Origin: Sphagnum compactum
Lineage: Eukaryota; Bryophyta; Sphagnopsida; Sphagnales
Assembly (NCBI GenBank): GCA_965153455.1
Contig: OZ234494.1
Span: forward strand, 4,898,001-4,962,000
Reading direction: 5' to 3'
Length of the DNA: 64,000 nucleotides
Shown here: piece after piece, positions 34,101 through 47,200 of the stretch
Layout: every line of letters begins with the position of its first letter
Position numbering within the stretch: the first letter of the stretch is position 1
The notes under the pieces: generated by a model
What the model saw: the letters and a program-made list of their open reading frames with translations, nothing else
Told to the model about the DNA's origin: nothing
Database searches by the model: none
Position numbers and translations under genes: made by a program

Positions 34101-35123
34101 AAACCTCCAAAGCTCAATGAAACAGAAGTTGTAAACAACCCTTTTTATGTAGCTCAAGGGGCTGGTCCCATAATAAAACCAAAGTTTGGTGGGCTCTCGA
34201 AAAAGAGATACCTAGGCTAAAAGAGAGGCCCATTTATGCAGAGTAGAATCGAGCGCCATTTTATCATCCAGTGGTGTCGCCACAATATCTTTACTTTGAA
34301 ACAAGATTTCATGCGTGCCTCCCTGGGGTTGTTTCTCCCTCCGGGCTTGGCTGGCAATTCCCTCCCCCCTCCCACTCAAGTAACCAAAGTTGTATACTTC
34401 AGTGGTTTAAAGATAGCCAGGCGAAATGACAATCATGCTAAGAAGTTACGTGGACAGAAGATGATGGATGACATTCATTAAGCCTTTTGAGTTTGCTTTG
34501 TTCCCCAAGAGCCTTTTGGGTTCACTAAGTTCCCAATGGTTTGTTCCACGCAGCCAGCCAATAACAAGTATAGATATTGTTCTGTTACATATTGTTGCCC
34601 AATGTGGGGGTGTATGGGAGCTAGTATGGTGCCCTTGTGCTATGTTATGTAGCATTTTTGGTCATGGTGCACCCTAGAAAATGGGTATTTGCAAAATTCT
34701 TCATCCAAAAACCTTCTAAGGCATTGGAACAGAGAATGAATCTCATCCACCATCTTCTGTCCAAGTAACTTTTCAACAATGTACCTATTTGCCTTGGTTT
34801 AGAAGAAAGTGCACAAGTAATGTGCAAGAACCCTATCTGTAAATAGCAACTATTAGTTCACTTAAGATAAGTAAGCAAGAAAATTCGGATCACCAAATCC
34901 AACAATTGGCCATGACATTTTTTCTGCTCACCCACACACAAGCCTATTCAACATCCTATGTATATAAATAAAATAAGTACCCCCAGTTTATAATGGGGGT
35001 ATTTAATTTAATGCCCAGGCCAAAATGGTGATGAACAGTTTTGGAAGTAGAAATTTCATGCAGCCAATGGGAAGGCTCAGCATGTGCTTAAAGTGCCTTC
35101 ATGTTTTTTTTCTTTTAAGTTTT
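31130..35123. other. intergenic DNA of mixed composition
   Basis: Several short open frames exist on both strands (for example 31608-31919 plus, 32167-32382 minus, 34236-34481 plus), but none carries a motif I recognise. Composition between 31.9 and 34.8 kb is more balanced than in the AT-rich deserts, which may reflect very old transposon or gene remnants. No RT, integrase or transposase motif was found by eye. Confidence 0.5.
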
Positions 35124-35146
35124 GGGGGGGGGGGGGGGTAGGGGGG
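35124..35146 (+). repeat. poly-G tract
   Basis: G15 (35124-35138), TA, then G6 (35141-35146), followed by a T run. It has G-quadruplex potential and homopolymer length is prone to sequencing error. Similar G runs occur at about 38469-38481 and 44040-44055. Confidence 0.85.
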
Positions 35147-35590
35147 ATTTTTTTTTTTTCATTTTTCCCTGTATAAAACATCACACTCAGATTTCAGAGC
35201 TTGTGCCCGACACTGTGAACCCCACTCTTCGGTCTGGTAGTCCGGTCCCATGAGCATAGATTAGCATCAAAAGGAAAATATAAGTTAGCGGGTTGTTGTT
35301 GTTGTTGTTCTTCTTCGGATAAAATAGTTTCTGGAAATTTCAGAAATTAATAGAACTAATAGAAATGGTGGCAAGTCCCATTTAACTAGGGTTAAGTATT
35401 CATGCTTCCAGTAAGTATTTTAGTGAGGGGGTGTGTGCACGATAGCTTTTTTTTGGGGGTATTTTTTCCCCTTTCAAGAAGGAGCCATTTGATTGGCCTA
35501 TTACCAATATTTTTGCAACATGGGGCACTCCACAACATACAAGCCTAAATATGCTTCCCTCCCCCAAATAGAAGCATGCTTTGTCATACT

Positions 35591-35620
35591 CCCCCCCCCC
35601 CCAAACCCTAAACCCTAAAC
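35591..35620 (+). repeat. C-run followed by short telomere-like CCCTAAA repeats
   Basis: C12 (35591-35602), then AAACCCTAAACCCTAAAC: two complete CCCTAAA units. It is a very short interstitial telomere-type sequence. Confidence 0.8.
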
Positions 35621-35750
35621 TGCAATATGAAAGCTAGTTTAGTCTCTCCCTCTCCTGTATCTATCTGAGTGAGCTCCTCCATAGAAAAAATTGGAATGTC
35701 AAAGATCATTTGGTCAATTTGGGGCCAACATATTTCTTATATGGAAACAA

Positions 35751-36040
35751 GGGGTGTGTCACACCGTGGCAAGCAAGAGAAGAATTATGGAATTCAAATA
35801 TTTCCCCATGCAAAAAATATAATCTTCAAAAAAATCCTGTAAAAGAAACCAAAATCCTTTAAGATATCATAACTCTATAACTAATCTCATGTTTCAACAC
35901 AAGCCAAAACATCATCTTTCAAAAATCCTCATATTAAAATAGACCTACTACCTAGGTGCCTATTAAAATCCCTTAAGCTACTATACACTATAATGAATCT
36001 AAACAAATATCCTTGCCCTTGGTAGGCAAGGCCGACAAAA
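35751..36040 (+). repeat. dispersed repeat family R1, long copy 2
   Basis: Same element as 21386-21715 with many shared blocks and the same 3' hairpin (CCTTGCC, loop cttggta, GGCAAGG at about 36011-36031). Relative to copy 1 it lacks about 30 bp just inside the 5' end, which removes the 5' inverted terminus, and it has a few small indels. Confidence 0.85.
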
Positions 36041-38589
36041 CACATCATCACTCGGGAGATCAGCTATTTCCTCCAGCTTGGTCTGGTTGTTTGATTTTCA
36101 GTTTTAAAAGTAGGAAATGGGAAAATTTGGAGGTTACTTACAATTTGGAAGTATGGACCATGGCTGAACGTCAGAAATGTCCTCCCAGTTAGTTCTGACA
36201 TCTTTAAAAGTTTTTGGAAATCCAATGTAGCAATTCATGTACGAATGGTTCACCACCGCAACTATATATTTCCATTTACTTCCCCTTTCCCATCATTACC
36301 AGCAATTCAAAGATCCCCCACCATAGTATTCTCCCTTGGTAGGCAGAGAGCACAGCATGCATGGGACCAAAAAGTCCAATTCAATACCAAACACAAAAGT
36401 TAACAAAAATTCCCGAATGCATAGATATATATACACACCACACAAAATGATGCCACTCCCTCAAATGGGACAACAAACAAGCATCCAAATTACAACCAAA
36501 AGTTTGCAGTTCTCATGTGCATAGAGTCCATCAATTGCCCAAATATGCTCAAATTAGAGTCTCCACATACAGTAGCTGGTATCCAAGAGGTTAAAAAGCA
36601 ATTTGACATACGATATCCTTTTTTCAACAACAAAACCAAACTCCCACCTTGTGCTAATTACTCAGACACTACATTCTCACGTGGACCCAATGGGCAACAT
36701 GCCGACCTGATGACCTTGCTGGGATTTGGCAGAGTATTAAGAGAGCACCTTAAATCCACAAGATCCCATCTTGACAAGAGGAGATCGTTTTACAACTCTG
36801 GGCGAGCTCTTCTTACATTTTCATAAGGGCCTGTCGATTTTGCGTTGCATGTCAGCTATGAGGGTGAGCGGCACCTTATTCTGGTAACACCCTTGTCCTC
36901 GAGCTTCTATATAACACAGAGAAAACCTATCTTGGAAACCATGACAATGCATCAGGCATGCATGCAAATGAGGTGAATCGAAGATTTATTTCTTGACAAT
37001 GACCAACTAATCACCAATTTGATCAATACCCCGAATTTTCACTCTGTTGGCCTTGAACTGATTTACAGGTTGGGATTGGGTTCATCCCCAGAGTGTATAA
37101 CTATTACCAAGTTGCATTCAAGGATCAATGGCATGTCAGGAATTTTTTATTCAGTGGTTGATTGTGTTGTGGTTAAGTTACCCTATAGAAGTTTAGCTTA
37201 ATAAATTGTGCTTAGTGGCAGATTAGCTCAGAATTTGTGTGAATGGAGTTTCAGACCTTTCATGGATTGAGTATTAAACTTATTCAAAACTTGTTTTTGT
37301 GTTGATACAAGTTTTTTATGATGTGTTTATGTAAGTTTTGTTGCAAGGTTTGGCACGTGGGTTTGTGTGGTTTTTGTTTTTCAAAGTGTTTGGGTTTGAA
37401 TTTTTGTCTATTGCAAATGAGTACATTTTTTTTAATCACTAAAAAAAATTAAATTCTACATTGCTATCTGGCTTAGAGATACCTTAGTTTCATATAAGGA
37501 GCTGGTTTGGATGTGATGTCTCATTAAGGATACTTGTGTGTTATTTGGTTTTTGTGTTTGTGAACAACAATAAGTGTGGGTGTCAATGTGATAGTGCATG
37601 ACATGTGAATATGTGCGTTGTTTTTTGTGCGATAATACCACGAAACCTAGGTATGAAAAACCAATACTTTTGTGCAATAGAAAAAGTCTCAGAAGCAATA
37701 TTAAACTCTGAAGTTTGACTTGATTTTGTTTTTGTTTTTTTTTTGTTGGGACCAAAAGAATTGTTTTTTCTACTGTAAATGTGACTAAGTTTTCTAATTT
37801 TTTGGGAACTTTTTGCCAAATTTAGACTCATCACAAAACAAAATTGAGGGGGGAAAAGAAAACCGTCTTTGAGCCTTGGAACTCACCCATGTCTTTTCTT
37901 GGTTATTGAAGATTGACTTTCAAGTGAATAAGTTTGCAACTTTTGGAAGCTCGAGGGTTGAGAATGGTCTAATGCAGGTGAAAGCGTAGGCACTTATGTG
38001 TAGGTAGGGGGACACAGCCTCAACACTATTTCTTGGAAACCAGCGAAAAGGAGATGAGCAATGAAAGAAGTGTGTTGATTTCAAACAGTATTCTCATTTG
38101 TGGTGTTTTTGTGCATCGAGTTTTTGAGTACCAATCTTCGAACTCAAAGCTTCTTCTTGGTAGACGCTGGATTCTGTGTACTATGTAGGTAGCCTTTGTT
38201 TTAGGTTGGGTGTAAAGAAAGATGTGGGAGAAATTTGTGCAACACGAAGGTTGTTTTGTTTTGTTTTTAAACATTAGTTTGTTTCCTCCTAGATTTCTTC
38301 CAATTTTGTGCTTTCATGACGTGGTTTTGGGTTGGTGAGTTGCATATTGGGCTAGTTTATATCGGTGTCTGGTCTGTTGAAATCATGTTTTTGTTAGACT
38401 GACTGAGATTACATTGAGTATTGACGTTTTGTTTGCTTGGTGGGTAGGGGGCGGGTTGTTGTTTTGTTGTGTTTTGGTGGGGGGGGGGGGGAGAAAAGGG
38501 GGGAGGGTGGGTTTTCTCTCTTACGAAACTTGATTGCTTGCAATAATAATCGGCAGAAGTTGAGGCTCAGGAGAACTTGGAGAAGCTAC
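36041..38589. other. intergenic DNA upstream of the PP2C gene
   Basis: No gene recognised. 37.2-38.4 kb is T/G-rich on the plus strand. From about 38437 the sequence becomes G-rich with a G13 run, then takes on the composition of a leader, and probably contains the PP2C promoter and 5' UTR. No TATA box was convincingly placed. Confidence 0.45.
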
Positions 38590-38667
38590 ATGAGCAGTGT
38601 CGAGCAACTGGGTAACAGTTGTGGCTCTCTCGGCGGGAGCTAGAAGATGGGTGGCATCCGCACTTGA
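38590..38667 (+). promoter_or_regulatory. two candidate upstream ORFs of the PP2C gene
   Basis: ATG at 38590 opens a 17-residue frame ending at TAG 38641-38643, and ATG at 38647 opens a 6-residue frame ending at TGA 38665-38667. Both are in the same frame as the main ATG at 38725 but stop before it. If they lie in the transcript leader they could lower translation of the main ORF. The transcription start is unknown. Confidence 0.35.
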
Positions 38668-38724
38668 GCTTTGAGGGGAAGAAGAAGCAAGGAGGGAGAA
38701 GGGACAGGGAGAGGTTGTTTCAAT

Positions 38725-41276
38725 ATGGGTTGCTGTGTATCATCTCCAGCAGTAGTAGTGGATGGCGAAGACGCGGGAAGACAGACTAATAAGAAAGTAA
38801 TGAAGAAAGAGTCGCTGGACGCGTTGTCAACAGAGACGAAGAATGATGCGCTTTTGGCTTTAATCCCCGGTAGAATGTTTGCCAATGGTGCAAGTAACAC
38901 AGCGTGTGTATTCACGCAACAGGGAAGGAAAGGAACCAACCAGGATGCCATGGTCGTGTGGGAGGTGACTCCTCCTCCTCCTCCTCTTCCTTCTCTCTAA
39001 ACGAACCATACCTACGTGCCTCCCTCCCTCCCTCCCTCCTTCCATGCTTTCCGACAAAGAAACAAACCCCACTTATAGTGAAGGAACGTACCGGTAGCTG
39101 ATGTAAATTTAGACATTCGTCTCTGAAGCAGTCACGAATGTATTTAGTAATAGACTGTGGCAACAAAGCCACTCTGATTGCTTCATCTCAAAGATCAGAT
39201 TCCGGATGGGACGCAGCCATACAAGTGATGTATGAGGCATGTAGTGATGAAAATACACGGAGTCATGACAAGCGAATGAGAGAGTTTTCAGGCTGATCTG
39301 CTTTTATTAGTCTGTCAGTAATAATAGACTCTAGCTATCTATCTTACACTGATTTGTGCCATGCAGGGTTTTGCAACTATGGAGGACACTGTTTTTTGTG
39401 GGGTTTTTGATGGGCATGGTCCTTATGGACATCTTGTTGCCAGGAGGGTTAGAGACTCTTTGCCCTCAAAGCTTGTCCATTACTGGCAGGAAGAATTGGC
39501 TGCAAGAAAGGAAAGCAAAGAAGCTCAGAGACAGGAAGGGCAGAACACTGCAGGAGTAGAACTGAAACACAATGGTGCAATTGCTAGCCATGAGACCACA
39601 AACAATCAGCCTTTGATGGGAAATCCACAATGTGTGCAATCAAAGTCCATGCCAAATGGGCTGCTAACACAGCAAGAGAATTTCCCAACTGGTGCGGCAG
39701 ACGACATGGTGGCCTTGGGAAGTGAGCATGGAAGAGAGCCTGCAATATTTGGAGCTTGGAAAGAGTCACATTTGATGGCATACAGAGTAATGGACAAGGA
39801 ACTGTTTTCACATCCGAGTGTTGACTGCTTTTGCAGTGGAACCACAACTGTCACGGTCTTGAAGCAGGTGGGCCAATGTTCCTTCACCACTGCTGGTCCA
39901 TGTCTCAAAATGGGCATCATCCTTTGACATTTGTGCATATTGCTTACATCAGATGAGCTACAGAACTCAACCCTAATGAATCAGTGCAATCTTTTGAAGG
40001 AAGTCTTCACTTGCCTGTAATGTGTCTCTTCTCAGGGCCAACATCTTGTGATTGCAAACGTGGGAGATTCTAGAGCAATTCTGGCAACAAAGGATGAAAA
40101 TGAGGATTTGAAAGCCATCCAGCTGACTGTAGATCTGAAGCCCAACTTGCCACGTAAGCAAACCCACTCACAGGTTCACCTTTTGCTGAGTTGATCAGTT
40201 GCTTGTCACATTAACAAGTTGCTTCTGGTTAGTCTTTGCCTTGTTTTCTTAAAAGCTTTTTCTAAAGTTTCTTCTGGTGCCATGACATCACAGAGGAGGC
40301 AGAACGCATCAGGCAATGCAGGGGCCGAGTATTTGCCTTACATGATGAGCCAGAGGTTCCTCGGGTGTGGTTGCCATTTGATGATTCACCAGGTTTAGCA
40401 ATGGCCAGGGCTTTTGGTGATTTCTGCCTGAAAGATTATGGAGTTATTGCTGTCCCAGAGCTGTCTTACCACCTATTGACTGACAAAGACCAGTTCATTG
40501 TTCTGGCAACTGATGGGGCAAGTCTCTTAGAACCATCATTCCCGCCTTTTGAAAATTGCTATCACTGTTCCACACTGGTCAAAGTCTGGCACAGTTAGTT
40601 AAAGTATTCCTGAATGCTGCAATATGCTTTGCTGAATATGAGTTACTCAATTATTTGAGTGCAGATATGGGATGTGCTGAGCAATGAGGACGTAGTCCAT
40701 GTCATAGCATCAGCGCCCACACGTGCCACAGCGGCCCGAGCCTTGGTGGAGTCAGCTGTTCGTGTTTGGAGGCTCAAATACCCAACCTCCAAAGTGGATG
40801 ACTGTGCTGTTGTTTGCCTTTACTTGGATCACACAGTGTCAACTTCTGGCCAACTCAAGACAGTAGACCACTCTTCTCCACCATGCCAACCCACCCATCT
40901 CAAACACCAGCCTCTAACTGAAGCAGCACAGATGCTGCCTCTGAATGTGAGTGGCACAAAGAATAGCCCTGTTGTGGGAATTTCTAAAGAAACCACAAGT
41001 TCAACACAGAGTATTGCATCTGCCTCAACCGCAGGTAGAGACCCACAAACTTCTGGGTCAGGAATGGGAGAAATCACGATTGGTGAGGCTGGTGAGGCTG
41101 GTGAGAAGAGTAAACCACACCAGCAACGCAGTTTAGCAGAATGGCTGGGTGCAGATGAGGATGAAGAGTGGTCTGCCCTAGAGGGTGTGACACGTGTCAA
41201 CTCTCTCCTCAATCTTCCAAGGTTTTCAGCAGGAGACAAGAGATTGGATGGAACTCCAAAAGACCTACACAAATAG
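38725..41276 (+). CDS. protein phosphatase 2C, plant clade E type, 564 aa, 5 coding exons
   Basis: Exons: 38725-38964, 39367-39867, 40036-40153, 40294-40517, 40665-41276; total 565 codons including TAG. The product is a Mg/Mn-dependent Ser/Thr phosphatase. Landmarks: MGCCVS N-terminus (N-myristoylation/S-acylation signal, as in this clade), GRKGTNQD at 67-74, VFDGHGPYGH around 94-102 (metal site), SGTTTVTVLKQ near 237-247, GDSRAI at 257-262, DDSPGLAMARAFGDFCLKDYG in exon 4, LATDG/IWDVLSN across the exon 4-5 junction (metal Asp), and KVDDCAVVCLYLD near 404-414 (last metal Asp). Thus all catalytic motifs are present. Introns 1-3 are GT-AG. Intron 4 must use GC-AG (G|GCAAGT at 40518) because the only nearby GT donor would frameshift into a stop. 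A Ser/Thr/Gly-rich tail of about 150 residues follows the catalytic domain. Known relatives act in plant stress and growth signalling at the membrane; the specific role here is unknown. Confidence 0.95.
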
Positions 41277-44200
41277 ACACGTGTTCATGCAGAGATAACA
41301 CTCTCGGCAAGCCCAAGGATAGGAGTGGAAGAGCAAAGCCAATTTTGACACAAATTCTGCCAGCCTCAAACCTGGAAAAGCGAGGGAGCCAGATATAGGG
41401 CAATGAACTATGGTTTTGTATTATGTAAATCCGTGCTGTAATTTGTGCCTTCATTTTAAACTTTTGAATAGGGTCCATTGCGGTTTGGCTGGTGGTTCAC
41501 TCTCTTGCAGTCTACTCTAGCCTTCCCTGCTGAACAGCTGTTTGGTTGCAGATGTAGCAGTCTTCCATTTGTACATACAACCCAGAGCTAGGCAATGAGA
41601 CCTCAGTTTCAACAAGGAATGAGCTGAGGTGATTATTTTGTGTTTTCCGTACTGCTGGAAAACCCTCAATACTGAGCAGAACTCATTATCTCGATATCTC
41701 AATTTAAACTTCACATAATCTGCAGCAGTTGAAGCTGTGATGTGGGGACTGATATGAATGTCATTGTCCATCTGTTTGATATGGTCAAAAAGACAACTCT
41801 TTGGCTACCTAGCCCCTGGGCTTTGTAATAGCTGGAAACTTAGTGGACTTGGACAATTTTTCCAGACATGAAAAGGTATGGTTTCTCCAGGACAATCAAT
41901 AGTTTCATATTTCATTCATGGGCTTGAAGATTCACTGGACTTTAGATCTCTGAGTAATATATACACAACAAAGTGCAGTTTAGAAGTCGCAGCTTTTGAG
42001 AATCAGCTTCACATGCTTAGCTGTAACTTTAAATCCATTGCTTCATCTAAAGACAAGTACACTCCTTGTGCTTGTCAGACTTCTTGAATGGAGGACACTG
42101 TTTCAATGCTTGACTGAGCAACCAAGAGTTTTTGTGTGCTTGAATTGTTGATTTTCTGTTGAGGTGTTGCTGTTCTATTACACCTTGACATTGTGCGGAC
42201 ATGGAGGACGTTTCAAAAGTGTTCAATCAGGATGCGCATTGAACATCTCAAGATATATTCTGCTTGGCAACAAACTCTTTGAAGAAAAAGAATGTCATGA
42301 CGCCTCCTGACTTACACTTCACCCTTGGAGCTATTGTCTCCTCTTGAAGGTGTGGTTTCATGTCTTTTAACCTTAAAGATTCTTGTGTTGCTTTCAAAGG
42401 TGGAGAATTTCTACGAGGCATAATAACTGCACATGTCTGATTTTCACCCTTCAAGGAGTTCACCTAATGACCCCAATAGTAGCACATAACATAAATGTAA
42501 AGCACTAGAGAAATTTCCTAATACATTGGAAAGGCACATTATATCCATGAATATTGCTCCAAGTAACACGAGGAGAGATATTATGCCTACTCCTTAAGAG
42601 TTAGTTGCATCTTATGCCTATATGCCTTCCCTCTCTTATGGAGTAGGTGTAAGAAAGCTCTCCCCCCTCCTATAGCTTGTGATCTGTACATGTAGATTCA
42701 TGATAGCCTTTGTCTAATGCTTTATGATCAGTAAAACCCACTTGTGGGGACAGTCACAAAATGTGGGTGGATGGACTTGGCTATTGCCTTGTCCTAGGCC
42801 CCTTATTTGGAGCTTTACGTATGCATGGCACATCATGTATTCAAAATGATTGTACTCATGCATGACCCATACTTCGAGGATTGGATACAAGAGATTGTGT
42901 GGGCACATTCTTAACACTCCTTTTCTTGCATCCTCTCTAACCCCATCTTTGACATGCATATATCTATTGTGCAGAAAATCCGTGATGCCAAATCCAAAGT
43001 AGGAAGTGCAAGATTCTGAATAGTACATCTTTGCCTTCTTCAAATGCCATGACAGTAACACATGAAATTAAGAGTGTGACGAAGGATGGCCTCCTATTGC
43101 AATTGGAGCTTGGGATGTACACAATATATGTATATATTGCTCAGTGGTGTTTTGCTTGTTGAAAAGATCCAACCAAAAGTGCACAATAGGACCCACCTCT
43201 TCAATTCATACTGCTGATGAAAGTGTAAAAGTACCAAATTTGTCAAGAGGCTAACTCTATTAGCCTATTCTATCTTTACTAACCTGAGATTTTGTCAAAA
43301 TTAAGGTCCGTTCACACTTGGTGTTCGGGACTAGTGTTGAGTCCCTTAACGCCATACTAGTCATTTAAGACTTAAAACTTATTTATCATGAAGATTTTAT
43401 GTTAAACTAACATTCACTTAACATTAAGCTATTGCCCATTTAACATTGGGTGCGACCTAGGATGCCACCTAGATCTTCATTTAACATTGATTAACATCAA
43501 GTGTGAGTGTGCCATTAGTAACATAGATATCAAGGCCCGCCATTCCCGATGGCTTATAAGCAACTCAACTGCACAAACTATTTCTTCCCATGGCTTGTTT
43601 CCACTTAGTTATTGGGTCCTTTTGCGCTCCTCTGATGCCTCCCAAGTTTTTGGGTTTGCATCAAGGGTTAGGAAGGATATTTTTATTCCATTTAACCCTC
43701 TCTTGGTTTTGGGGTTAACATGATTAAATAATGTCGACTCATGTTCAGCATTAATTAATTCCTAAAACGGCTAGTCAAACCCCCCAAAAAAAAAAAAAAC
43801 CTAAGAGCAATTTGCTGAAATTCTGGAGAATTGAACCTAGTTCATAACACAAGATAGCTTTGAAACTTCCAAACAATACAAAAAATTGGGCAGCTTGGGG
43901 AAACTTAGGAATTTTTCCATGCTACACAAAACATTTGGGCACTCTGGAGATTTCTTGAGAAAAGTTTTCCAGGATGCTCACATGAAAGAGAGTATATTGC
44001 TGAGAACAACATTGGAAGCTCTTTGGAGCATGAGGTGGTGGGGGGGGGGGGGGGGAGTATTTTAACCTTTTGAAATCACGGGGTCAAACTAACCTCCTTA
44101 ATCCACGCTAACTTGATCCAAAATCTAGAAAAAATAAAGATATTTATTTCTAGGGTTAAGATATCTCAACACATTTATCCCCTTCTTAACTCCAATACCA

Positions 44201-47200
44201 TGTCATTTGCCCAAGTTAGTTTTTCCTTGTTTTGTGTGAATAACAAAACATTAGAGTCAGTTTTTCTTTTAGTTTAAATCATTTACCATCTCAGGGTGGA
44301 TCCAACAATAGTGGTAGTAGATACATATAAAATAGCATGTCAAAAATTTCAAACCAGTATCCAACAACATTCAAAGAATTGTAAATAATTTCAAATAATT
44401 TAATGATCCGTTTATAGGAAGGATGATAGTTCTAGAAGGATAGTATGTGCCATAATATTATTGAATTATAATTGATGAACAAATAATGTTTAGTAAATGT
44501 AGGCGAATAGGTTGATACTTTTATTCATTTCTTCCTTCAAGTATGTAAGAGGTTGTGAGTGAAGCTTCATGTTCATATTTTCCTTTTCGTAACTTCATGT
44601 TGATACTTTGTGTTAAGCCTTGGGATAAGTTTTTTGTGTAATGAACTTATGTTGAAATAAACATATTTGTCATTTTGATCATGCAAGTATTCACAAGAAC
44701 AAACATATCTATTTTTGGTGTATGATTCCCATGAAGTGAGGTTTTTAATTGCATGTGGTGAGAGCTCCTCATTGGGTGCAACCCGCACAAAAACCAAGTT
44801 TTAGGTGGGTGGTCCTACTTTAAAAAAATGTAAGTTTCATCTCTTGCATTTTTCAAGTGGTTTGTATGTAGTGTTGTTGTTGGCAAGTTTTCACAACTTG
44901 GTATAATTTATTTTTTTTAAAATTGTGAATTTATGGACTTTTTTGTGATTTTAAAATTTAAACATAATCAAATTAACAACATCTAAACCTAGGCACTTCC
45001 TAGGTTATCACCTATAGCATCACTTTTGTAAAAATGTTATATCCCACTTAGGATAGTTGTCATTTAATGTTAATTAATAATGGGGATCCTTACCAGTGGA
45101 CCTACTTTAAGAATTTTGAAAAAAAATAAATCATGTTGATACAATGTGTGAGTGTTATGTGATAATTCAATTGTACAACTTACTTATGTGCTAGTGATGA
45201 TTTAATTAAAAATCAACCTTCATAGGTCTAGACCTTTCCCAACCTATAGTTCCATTTCACTTTGAGAGAAACTTTTCACCCAAATACGTAATTTCATTTT
45301 CACTCATAAGTTATGAGCTATATCATCTTGATATTTCACAAATTAAAAAATGAACACATGTTGGCAAAAAAATTCATGGTTGGATTGCCTCCAACCAAAA
45401 GACTTTATTGATAAACCAATGATAACATTAGTAACAGATGGTAGGAATGGCAAATGAGAAAAAGTAGTTTTAGGGTTTTAGTCAAAACCCTAAAATCATA
45501 ACCTTTTATATAATAGAAGGGAGAAAATTGGGTTCCAAATTTGGACATATCTATACATTTGTATCTATCTATACATACAAATTCCACAAAAAGGTTGAAT
45601 GTCAAGGTGTCTTCATACTTTTGAAAAGGAGGTGTGTACCAATGTTGTGGAACTTTTGATATTCAAGTTAGGTAAGTGTAACATAGCATACGGTTATTTC
45701 ATCCTATGTAAAATAAGGTAAAACACAAAAAATTACACACACTTATAAGGTTTTACACATTATAAACCCTAAAGCAAAAAAAAGTTGGTTTGTTTATGCA
45801 AAGTCAATAAGATTTATGCATTGAGATTTTTGAGTGGTAGAGGTTTCCATGCTTTTACCGACACATGTAGACAAAAGGCATGGGTACCCTTCAATCTAAA
45901 TCATATAAAGGTAAGGAGACAAAACATACTTCTTCATTCAAGAAATTGAGGTTGTTTTCTTCATTTGGTGAAGGGCCTGACACATCCAAATCCAAATACC
46001 CTTCCTCGCTTGCCATAGCCCTTCACATAAAACCGAAACATGAATCATGAAACTTTGCTTTCATTTCATTGCTGTAAAATAAACCATGTATAGATCAATT
46101 CATCAAAATTTTGTACATTCCATGGAGAGGGAACACACAAAGAAGAAATGAAATATACATTTGCAAATGGTAGTGTGGTCATTCTACCACAAAAAAAGGT
46201 TTATAAAAAAATTAGGGTATATTGAACTCCCATTGCTATGGAAGGTTTGTAAAAAATGTGGGTATTGCATTTCAAGTCAGATTTGGGTATTAGAAACCAT
46301 TGTAAGACATAATGATTACTTAATTTTGTTGAGATAAGTAAATATTTAAATTGATGTTGAAATTTTTGGATGAATTTGTACAACAATATTCATATTGTAT
46401 GATGGGAACATTTGGAACATTTGGATAAATTTAAAGTGAATCTAATGAGCATATGAAGTACCCAAAATCACTTTTAAAGCAATATAACCAATGCTTTTCA
46501 ACATTTAAAGGACTTTAAAAAGAATTTGAAATTATTTGAAAATAACATTTTTATGGGAAACCATTTATTTATGTAATTTTTACATAATGACATAAATATG
46601 CAACATTTTTTGGATCATATGAATTTAAAAATAACTAAATCAAATTTTTTAAATAGTTTCAAAAAAATTCCACTTTAAAGGACTTAGTCATGTCCTTGTT
46701 TGATTCCTAGTATTCTTATCATTGATGACTATGATTTTAAAAAATGTGCAATATGACCAAGGGTTGGGCTCACATAAAATAAGGTGTTGATGAAACTTGT
46801 GTATCAATGTTAGGAGTTGCAAGATGATCACAACATCACCACCTACATTTGCAAAAAAAAATGTAAATGAAAATGAGCAACATGGTGGAGCTCACCTTAA
46901 ACGCTAACCTTACTATGCAAGACCATAATGAAAAACTTGCAATTTATCCACAGTGCAAAATCACAAAGAATGTAAGGAGTAAGAAGTTCATTTGAAACAA
47001 ATCTTTTGTTAGAATTCATAGCAACAACACAAATAGTCGCAAGATGACAACATCATTCCCAAATGCACCCATAAACAACCTAGGCCAAGGAAAACAACAT
47101 GTGAGGGAGTTTGCAAGACCATAATGAAAGGGATTTTGTAAGATATCATTATTTTATGTTCCGTACTTTTTTTTTCTATCTTACATATCTCCCTTTTCTT

